From an uncultured Oceanobacter sp. (GTDB taxonomy: Bacteria; Pseudomonadota; Gammaproteobacteria; Pseudomonadales; Oceanobacteraceae): a stretch of 64,000 nucleotides of DNA. Shown here piece by piece: positions 58,399-64,000 of this stretch. Every line of letters starts with the position of its first letter. Positions within the stretch are counted from its first letter, which is position 1. The notes under the pieces were generated by a model. The model searched no databases and was not told the DNA's origin. It saw only the letters and a list, made by a program, of their open reading frames with translations. The position numbers and the translations under genes are program-made. Where the stretch lies: positions 1 to 64,000 of the forward strand of contig CAJXTI010000010.1 in NCBI GenBank assembly GCA_913061185.1, in the 5' to 3' direction.

Positions 58399-58941
58399 AT
58401 GAAATACTGCAGCCAATGTGCCAGCATCATAGAACGGCGCATCCCTGAAGGGGACAACCGCGAACGCGACATTTGTAGTGTTTGCAACACCATATTCTAT
58501 AGCAACCCCCGGATTGTCGCGGGTACATTACCCGTGTATCAGGGCAAAATACTGCTGTGCAAACGCGCTATTGAGCCACGCCTGGGGTACTGGACGCTGC
58601 CGGGCGGTTTTATGGAAAATGACGAAGGTACCGAGCAGGCGGCATTGCGAGAAACCTGGGAAGAGGCACGTGCAGAGGTGACCATTTCGTCGTTGTTCAG
58701 CATGATTTCAGTGACTCACATCAGCCAAGTACATGTGTTTTTTCTGGCCGACCTGCCTCGACCCGAGTTTGCATCCGGCCCGGAAAGTCTGCAAGTTGAA
58801 CTATTCGCCCCCGCCGACATTCCCTGGCAATCCCTGGCGTTTGCAACGGTCGAACAGACATTACGACGCTATCTCGACAACCCGAATCCACCTCAGCCGC
58901 ACATTTTCAACATCAGCCGTAACCAACTGAGTAGCGAATAA
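58399..58941 (+). CDS. Nudix hydrolase with N-terminal zinc ribbon
   Basis: From ATG 58399 (GAGGA upstream) it is 180 residues. The zinc ribbon is CSQC...CSVCN (residues 4-7 and about 26-29), followed by a Nudix domain with PGGFMENDEGTEQAALRETWEEA. This combination is known from ADP-ribose or NADH pyrophosphatase-like enzymes. The substrate is not determined. Confidence 0.88.
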   Translation: MKYCSQCASIIERRIPEGDNRERDICSVCNTIFYSNPRIVAGTLPVYQGKILLCKRAIEPRLGYWTLPGGFMENDEGTEQAALRETWEEARAEVTISSLFSMISVTHISQVHVFFLADLPRPEFASGPESLQVELFAPADIPWQSLAFATVEQTLRRYLDNPNPPQPHIFNISRNQLSSE

Positions 58942-59003
58942 ATTACGACGATCGCTGGCCCGGTGGATACCTCCAAATACCCTGGTTCTTTTCAGGGCAA
59001 TTC

Positions 59004-59333
59004 TCAGGGCAATTCCGCTTCATCCACCAGCCGCACCAGATCAAACGCTGGCTCTTCATAGGGATGCGCCAGCCGCAACGCCGCCAGCACAGCACGAATA
59101 TGATCATCCGCTGACACCAGCTCAACACGATACTCTGTAACCGTTTCTAACGTTTCAGGCTGACCCAGATAAGGATTCGCGGCTGCCGAGGGACAAAACT
59201 GTCCACTCCCCAGCACTTGCCAACAACACTGACAGTACTCGCCAATCTGACCGCCTCCCGCCGCAAAGACCGCCTGTTTGACCTGTTCCAGATGGCTTAC
59301 AGGTACATAAAAGCCTAATTTGTACATCATCAT
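59004..59333 (-). CDS. NIF3/YqfO-type domain protein
   Basis: A 109-residue protein with the CutA-like inserted domain of YqfO: KLGFYVPVSHLEQVKQAVFAAGGGQIGEY-type opening, CQCCWQVLGSGQF, PYLGQPETLETVTEYRVELV and HPYEEPAFDLV. It consists of this domain alone, without the NIF3 metal domains. Three ATG codons are in a row at the start, so the exact start is uncertain by two residues. Confidence 0.88.
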   Translation of the reverse strand: MMMYKLGFYVPVSHLEQVKQAVFAAGGGQIGEYCQCCWQVLGSGQFCPSAAANPYLGQPETLETVTEYRVELVSADDHIRAVLAALRLAHPYEEPAFDLVRLVDEAELP

Positions 59334-59365
59334 AATGCCTCAACAAGTCGATCACACACACCCAT

Positions 59366-59620
59366 TCACTGAGTGGTAAGCTGCTCCAGCCCATTAAGAA
59401 TATGCAAGGCCTGCTCACGGCTATCACCACAAAAATCGGCTTCAGCCTTGAAGCGGTCACATACGGCTGGCCGCTCTGGTGAGCCAAAGATACAACAGAG
59501 ATTATCCGCCGACAGTTGGGCGCAGCGTTCTCCTGCCAACTTGCCATTAGGCATACCCGGAATCGGCGAGCTGATCGACGGTGCGATACAACAGGCTCCA
59601 CAACCAAGACGGCATTCCAC
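59366..59620 (-). CDS. YkgJ family cysteine cluster protein
   Basis: The GTG at 59620 is chosen because GAGGAG lies 7 bases upstream and it gives the family opening MECRLGCGACCIAPSISSPI. A longer reading from 59686 adds 22 residues without support. The 84 residues carry about nine cysteines (CGACC, CAQL, CCIF, VCDRF, DFCGD) that probably bind zinc or an iron-sulfur centre. It lies just before the NIF3-type gene and may be co-transcribed. Confidence 0.88.
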   Translation of the reverse strand: MECRLGCGACCIAPSISSPIPGMPNGKLAGERCAQLSADNLCCIFGSPERPAVCDRFKAEADFCGDSREQALHILNGLEQLTTQ

Positions 59621-59880
59621 TGGCAATCTCCTCAAACAGGTATAAATAAGCAACCAAAGCCGGTTCAATGTAACCGACCGTTGCAACCAAGCCTGACAGT
59701 ATAGCGCTCAGATTCAGACAGAGGAGTCGCTATCGAGGCTTTACTGACCGAGTGTTGTATCATTACTGATCGCTGATAAACACTGTATTAATATCCAGCA
59801 TAATATTCTCACACTCTTGCCATCCAGCGCCCTGTGGTTTAGCCTTCCCGGCACTCTCCATGTATCCAGGACGTCATGCC

Positions 59881-60450
59881 ATGAAGGCCATCGTTTTTCG
59901 CTCGGTCTGTACGCTAGCGCTACTTGCTTCCAGTCAACTGGCCTTCGCGGCAGACACCAGCAAGGATGACTTTACCAATTTCCGGTTTGGTATTGCGGCC
60001 ACCACCCTGGATATCGATCCCGGAGCAGATTACTTTCCCAGCTCCGACGACACCGGCGTTTCTCTGTTTGCAGAGTTTCCACAAACGGATCACGCGGCAT
60101 CTCGCTTCCTTATGTACCGCATACATCAGGACGGCAAGGACGTCACCGGTTTTGAAACCCAATTAATGTGGGGTTGGGGATTGTCTCAGCCCGGTTTCCG
60201 GCTTTACACCGGCCCGGCCTGGCACCGCGAAAAAATCGTTCTGCAGGGCAACAGCGGCCGCCAGGTTGGTGTGTTTAATGGCTGGGGCTGGCAGATTGGT
60301 ACAGGTTACCAACTCGGTGCTGTCACCCTCGATATTGCTGGCACCTTCCGGGACGATCAGGATTATCGTAATCAAAACCGCCGGAGCGGCGCTGCCGGGC
60401 AACGCCCGAATGTCTGGCTCACCAGCGCCCTGATCAGCTATCGTTTTTAA
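59881..60450 (+). CDS. Small outer membrane beta-barrel-like protein
   Basis: The start at 59881 gives 189 residues with a signal peptide ending AFA. Alternating hydrophobic strands, Gly- and aromatic-rich segments (TQLMWGWGLSQPGFRLYTGPAW) and the C-terminal ISYRF suggest an eight-strand barrel. No family was recognised. Confidence 0.65.
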   Translation: MKAIVFRSVCTLALLASSQLAFAADTSKDDFTNFRFGIAATTLDIDPGADYFPSSDDTGVSLFAEFPQTDHAASRFLMYRIHQDGKDVTGFETQLMWGWGLSQPGFRLYTGPAWHREKIVLQGNSGRQVGVFNGWGWQIGTGYQLGAVTLDIAGTFRDDQDYRNQNRRSGAAGQRPNVWLTSALISYRF

Positions 60451-60493
60451 CTTGTGAGCGCTTTCACTTGAACGCTGTTACCTTGGGAATCTT

Positions 60494-60646
60494 ATGACCA
60501 ACCCTGTCACTGTCCGCTATATGTCCCGTTCCGAAATCGAGAGCCTGATGTACAGCCTGACTGCTGCCACCAATAATGAGCAGGCCCAGCTGTTTGAGGC
60601 TATTGCGCGCCGCTTGCTGGAAATCATCGAAGAAGATAATCGCTAG
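60494..60646 (+). CDS. Small hypothetical helical protein, stop inside the element target
   Basis: A 50-codon reading beginning MTNPVTVRYMSRSEIESLMYS and ending LLEIIEEDNR. The sequence looks like a genuine helical protein, and TTGGGA lies 8-13 bases upstream. Its stop TAG (60644-60646) is part of the CTAG at which the small element is inserted, so the original gene might have been longer or might simply end there. Confidence 0.45.
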   Translation: MTNPVTVRYMSRSEIESLMYSLTAATNNEQAQLFEAIARRLLEIIEEDNR

Positions 60647-60737
60647 CGGGCGTTCTCAATGATAGAGCGCAGCCTGTTGTGTGGGCTTGCTCTGAGAGCA
60701 CCCGGCAGGGCCGCTCCAATAATTGAGCACGCCCTAG
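60643..60737. mobile_element. MITE-like element flanked by CTAG on both sides
   Basis: CTAG (60643-60646) and CTAG (60734-60737) flank an 87-base element. Left end GGGCGTTCTCAATGAT, and the right end reads GGCGTGCTCAATTAT on the other strand. Further inward AGAGCGCAGCCTG pairs with CAGGGCCGCTC, so the whole element folds into a long hairpin. No gene fits inside. The flanking CTAG words are best read as a 4-base target duplication. Confidence 0.7.
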
Positions 60738-60766
60738 CCGCCCCGAAATCCTCTTCGCGGCGGAAC

Positions 60767-62257
60767 TTAACCTCCTAGCTGCTGTTCCAGCTGCTGGCAA
60801 AGCGTCTTCAGCGCCTTGATTCTGGCGAAGCGTTTATTGTTGGCTTCAATCAGATGCCAGGGAGCCACTTCGGTACTGGTACGCTCGACCATATCATTGA
60901 CGGCTTGCTCATAATCAGCCCAGCGCTCGCGATTACGGTAGTCATCATCGGTAATCTTGTGGCGCTTGTAGCTGATTTTTTCTCTTTCTTTAAAACGCTT
61001 GAGTTGCTCATCCTTGTCGATATGCAGCCAAAATTTCACCACCACCGTACCGTGTTCAACCAGCTGTGATTCAAAATCATTGATTTCACTGTAAGCCCGT
61101 AACCATTCTGCACGGCTGGCAAACCCCTCCACCCGCTCTACCAACACCCGCCCGTACCAACTGCGATCGTAGATGGTCACCCGCCCATCTCGGGGAATAT
61201 GGCGCCAAAACCGCCATAGGTAATGATGTGCGGCTTCTTCATCGGTTGGCACCGCAATTGGAATAATCTGATAGTTACGCGCATCCAGCGCGGGGACGAT
61301 GCGCCGAATCAGGCCGCCCTTCCCTCCGGCATCCCACCCTTCCAGAACGATCACCATGGAAACCCGTTGCTGGTAGGCGCGACGTGCCAGCAGCGACAGT
61401 TGTCCTTGCCAGTGTTCCAGCTGCTGGTGATAACTTGTCTTGTCGAGTGCCAAAGTCAGATCCAGATTGCCCAACAGGGTTTTCTGACGATGAATCAGCG
61501 CTACAGCTTCAGCATTTTCATCTTCCAGCGGGGTATCTGAACAGGTATGTAACGCCTGGTGGTGCTGTATACGCTCAAGTAAATGTTCGGCAACCGTGAT
61601 ATCACGATAATGCGGATCGGCACTTTCAATCACCACCCAAGGCGCTTCTGCGGTACTGGTTTGACGTAAAGTATGCTCAGCAATTGAACGGAAACTGTCG
61701 TACAGCGCCAGATGACGCTTGTCTTTTTCCGTCACCCGCCAGGCGGTTGCCGGATCCGCTTCAAGCTGCTGCAACCGCAACTGCTGTTGTTCTTTGGAGA
61801 GATGCAGCCAAAGCTTGATCACCAGTGCGCCATCTTCTACCAACATGCGTTCAAAAATACGAATATGGGCAAGGTAGCCGTCCAGCTCAATGTCATTCAG
61901 GGTTTTGGCCACCCGTTTTGCAATCGGATCACTGTACCAGGAGCCGATGTACAGACCGATATGGCCTTTCTGTGGCAAGGCTTGCCAGAAGCGCCAATAA
62001 TCCGGACGCTCACGCTCATCCTGAGTTTTGTCGTCAAACGCCAGCGTGCGCAGGTAACGAGGGTCAAACCATTCGTTCAGGCGATTGACCAGCACGGCCT
62101 TACCCGCACCATCACTGCCAGACACCAGTACAATAACCGGAAAGGATTCATCTAATAGCGCCTGCTGCATCTCCAGTAACCGGGTACGTAGCGACGGAAC
62201 CTGTTGATCAAATTCCTCACGAGACAACGACTGCCCCAGTTCAGCAACCTCAAACAT
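60767..62257 (-). CDS. pap: Polyphosphate:AMP phosphotransferase (double PPK2 domain)
   Basis: Makes ADP from AMP and polyphosphate. The 496 residues contain two PPK2 domains. The first has a degenerate Walker-type loop (SGSDGAGKAVLVNRLNEW) and the second the canonical EGWDAGGKGGLIRRI with DRSWYGRVLVERVEGF. In this class only the second domain is fully catalytic. GGAG precedes the start. Confidence 0.93.
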   Translation of the reverse strand: MFEVAELGQSLSREEFDQQVPSLRTRLLEMQQALLDESFPVIVLVSGSDGAGKAVLVNRLNEWFDPRYLRTLAFDDKTQDERERPDYWRFWQALPQKGHIGLYIGSWYSDPIAKRVAKTLNDIELDGYLAHIRIFERMLVEDGALVIKLWLHLSKEQQQLRLQQLEADPATAWRVTEKDKRHLALYDSFRSIAEHTLRQTSTAEAPWVVIESADPHYRDITVAEHLLERIQHHQALHTCSDTPLEDENAEAVALIHRQKTLLGNLDLTLALDKTSYHQQLEHWQGQLSLLARRAYQQRVSMVIVLEGWDAGGKGGLIRRIVPALDARNYQIIPIAVPTDEEAAHHYLWRFWRHIPRDGRVTIYDRSWYGRVLVERVEGFASRAEWLRAYSEINDFESQLVEHGTVVVKFWLHIDKDEQLKRFKEREKISYKRHKITDDDYRNRERWADYEQAVNDMVERTSTEVAPWHLIEANNKRFARIKALKTLCQQLEQQLGG

Positions 62258-62554
62258 ACGCTCTCCATCCTTTTGTTTACCTGTTGAGCATAGAGCCAGC
62301 CCGTTATGAATGCGAGCACAGCCATTACCGTCAGGTGGCCAACCATGACGTCAACCACCAGGATCAGATGCCCGCTACCGTTATACCAATACAGGTTGCT
62401 TGTGTTTTGCCAAACCAGCCACACGCTGGAAACAGAGATTCAATTAAGCAGGAGACTGGAAGAGAAAGGTGGCTCAAACAGGAAATAGAACTGAACCCCG
62501 AACAGGGCAAAGGCAAGAGCAAGGGAAAGGGAAAGGGAAAGGGCAAAAAGACAC
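62258..62554. repeat. Gene-free region with a hexanucleotide tract
   Basis: About 300 bases between the pap start and the yccA terminator. At 62521-62544 AAGGGA is repeated four times (last unit AAGGGC), with degenerate units before it. A longer plus-strand reading here encodes only a Lys/Gly run and ends inside yccA in the wrong direction, so it is not called. Confidence 0.6.
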
Positions 62555-62589
62555 AAAAAAGCCCCGGTTGGGCCAAATCCAACCGGGGC
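62555..62589 (-). terminator. Rho-independent terminator after the YccA-family gene
   Basis: On the minus strand GCCCCGGTTGG-N7-CCAACCGGGGC is a perfect 11-base stem followed by TTTTTT, about 31 bases after the stop of the YccA-family gene. Confidence 0.93.
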
Positions 62590-62619
62590 AATCTTCCTGA
62601 GCACAGAAGATTCGTAACC

Positions 62620-63333
62620 CTATTCGTCAGAACCCAGCACGCCAAAGATTTGCAGCAGGCTGATAAACAGGTTGTAAAGCGATACATACAGCGACACGGT
62701 CGCCATGATGTAGTTAGTTTCGCCACCATGAAGAATATTACTGGTTTCGTAAGCAATCAGGCCGCTCATCAGAATGACAAACATACCGGATACCGCTAAC
62801 GACAAGGCTGGCAATTCAAAAATGACCGCACCAATCGATAATACAAACGCCATAATGATGCCGACCATCAGCGTCTTGCCCCAACCAGACAGGTCTTTAC
62901 CGGTCGACAGCACCCAGCCAGACATACCGAAGAAAATCAGACCGGTTGTACCCAGAGCACTCATAATGATGCTGGCGCCACCAGGAAGACTGGCGTACAT
63001 CGACAGGATCGGCCCCAGGGTATAACCCATAAAACCGGTCAGGGCGAAAACAGACAAAATCCCCAGCGCGCTTTCCTTGGTTTTGTGCACCAGGAACAGC
63101 AAACCAAAATAACCGACCAATGTCAGAATAAAACCGGGATGTGGCCAGCCCATTGACATTGACGTACCGGCCACCGCTGCGCTGAATAACAGCGTCATGG
63201 ATAGCAGCATATAGGTGTTGCGCAGAACCTTACGGCCATCCACAGAGACCGCTTGATCCTGAGCTGATCCCATCGGCAACGACGTCACGTCGGCTTGCGA
63301 TGGTTTGGAATTGAGATAATCTGGACGACTCAT
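62620..63333 (-). CDS. yccA: Bax inhibitor-1/YccA family membrane protein
   Basis: A 237-residue protein with seven membrane helices after a polar N-terminus of about 35 residues. The family pattern is visible in RKVLRNTYMLLSMTLLFSAAVAG and in the C-terminal LYNLFISLLQIFGVLGSDE. E. coli YccA modulates the FtsH protease. AGGAG lies before the start. Confidence 0.9.
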   Translation of the reverse strand: MSRPDYLNSKPSQADVTSLPMGSAQDQAVSVDGRKVLRNTYMLLSMTLLFSAAVAGTSMSMGWPHPGFILTLVGYFGLLFLVHKTKESALGILSVFALTGFMGYTLGPILSMYASLPGGASIIMSALGTTGLIFFGMSGWVLSTGKDLSGWGKTLMVGIIMAFVLSIGAVIFELPALSLAVSGMFVILMSGLIAYETSNILHGGETNYIMATVSLYVSLYNLFISLLQIFGVLGSDE

Positions 63334-63453
63334 ACAGTTTCTCCTGATGAATACTATTTAGAGCAGTTTTGCATTGTGAAAAGCATTGTACGGAGCCGCA
63401 ATAAAAAATAATATTCGAATTATCTTATATTCATTGCTCGGTTTTTTCGACCT

Positions 63454-64000
63454 ATGCACCGTATCAACTACAAACATCTACAGTACTTTCATAGCGTTGC
63501 GACTGAAGGCAGCATCCAGTTGGCGGCTATACGACTCAACGTCACGCCCCAAACGATCAGTGGCCAGTTAAAAATGCTGGAAGAAGATCTGGGTGTCGCT
63601 TTATTTGCCAAGTCGGGACGAGGCCTGGAGCTGACCGATGCCGGTCGGGTAGCACTGGACTACAGTCGGCAAATTTTTCAGCTCGGTGATGAATTACAGG
63701 AAGTGATGAACCTGGGCATTACCGAAAGACCCACTGAATTTCGGGTCGGTATCGTCGACGCCCTGCCCAAATCGATAGCCCATCGTCTACTGAGTCCAGC
63801 GATGTCGCTGCCAGGCACCATGCGAATTGTTTGTCATGAAGAGCAAATGTCAGTGCTGCTGGGAGAGCTCGCTGTCCATCGGCTGGATCTGGTACTGGCA
63901 GACAGCCCGATTCCACCAGGGATGAATATTCGCTGCTTTAACCACCTGCTAGGACGCAGCCGTCTGGCCTGTTTTGCATCCTCCGGGTTAATACAACAAC
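63454..64000 (+). CDS. nhaR: LysR-family regulator NhaR, 3' end beyond the window
   Basis: The first 182 codons of a LysR-type activator of Na+/H+ antiporter genes. The helix-turn-helix is GSIQLAAIRLNVTPQTISGQLKMLEE, and INYKHLQYF and KSGRGLELTDAGR match NhaR rather than other LysR proteins. The effector domain starts at about residue 90 (FRVGIVDALPKSIAHRLL). The rest lies outside the window. It is divergent from yccA. Confidence 0.88.
   Translation, partial: MHRINYKHLQYFHSVATEGSIQLAAIRLNVTPQTISGQLKMLEEDLGVALFAKSGRGLELTDAGRVALDYSRQIFQLGDELQEVMNLGITERPTEFRVGIVDALPKSIAHRLLSPAMSLPGTMRIVCHEEQMSVLLGELAVHRLDLVLADSPIPPGMNIRCFNHLLGRSRLACFASSGLIQQ

Noticed and set aside
62284..62799. Plus-strand frame with a Lys-Gly repeat
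   Set aside because: It runs over the hexanucleotide tract and the yccA terminator and enters yccA antisense, so it is not a plausible gene.

Overview
This window looks like a chromosomal segment of an aerobic or microaerobic marine-type gammaproteobacterium, most likely from the Oceanospirillales/Pseudomonadales side. The evidence is the gene set: Pseudomonas-like homodimeric E1 and triple-lipoyl E2 of pyruvate dehydrogenase, a FabY-type ketoacyl synthase, a full cbb3 oxidase cluster followed by Fnr/Anr and TtcA, a double-domain polyphosphate:AMP phosphotransferase, and DUF2789, DUF3135, DUF1289, YaeQ and MHYT proteins. Base composition is moderate (about half G+C by eye). No rRNA, tRNA, CRISPR array, phage or intact insertion sequence was recognised. 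The species assignment is inference.

Layout. 1-6.5 kb: an EF-hand gene cut by a mobile-element end, then aceEF and a GlxA-type regulator, all on the minus strand. 6.6-10.6 kb: a FabY-like condensing enzyme, a Ras-like GTPase, a Roadblock protein, a small monooxygenase-fold protein and a hydrolase. 11-21.9 kb: ccoNOQP, ccoG, ccoHIS, a SafE-like membrane protein, fnr/anr and ttcA, a respiratory block with its oxygen sensor at the end. 22-31 kb: greB, a J-domain protein, a polysaccharide deacetylase, a YgjP-type metallopeptidase, a YecA-like protein, a PstS-OmpA fusion behind a Pho-box promoter, bolA and ylqF. 31-34 kb: a sulfide-type module (MBL persulfide dioxygenase-like enzyme divergent from ArsR regulator plus SulP permease) with a palindrome between. 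34-39 kb: periplasmic proteins, murI, folE and ompW with a perfect Anr/Fnr box. 39-43 kb: a degenerate sensor-AraC pair and an unusual DEDDh-like protein. 43-51 kb: metE, an MHYT sensor, fadH and a Mn exporter behind a yybP-ykoY riboswitch. 51-57 kb: XRE regulator, yaeQ, a Cys-rich permease, a CHASE4-GGDEF protein, purT and nudL. 58-64 kb: Nudix, YkgJ and NIF3-like proteins, a small beta-barrel, polyphosphate:AMP phosphotransferase, a YccA-family protein and the start of nhaR.

How the parts connect. The Fnr/Anr homologue at 20.0 kb has the four cluster cysteines and very probably drives ompW, whose promoter has a textbook class II site. Phosphate is represented by the Pho-box gene and the polyphosphate enzyme. 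Metal homeostasis appears in the Mn riboswitch/exporter, the ccoI copper ATPase and the Cys-rich permease. Three short elements share the end motif GGGCGTTCTCAAT; two of them lie next to CTAG, and they are best read as a small non-autonomous transposable family. The most interesting uncharacterised arrangements are the GTPase/Roadblock pair beside the FabY-like enzyme and the sensor-AraC pair at 39.3-42.1 kb, whose sensor has lost recognisable kinase motifs.
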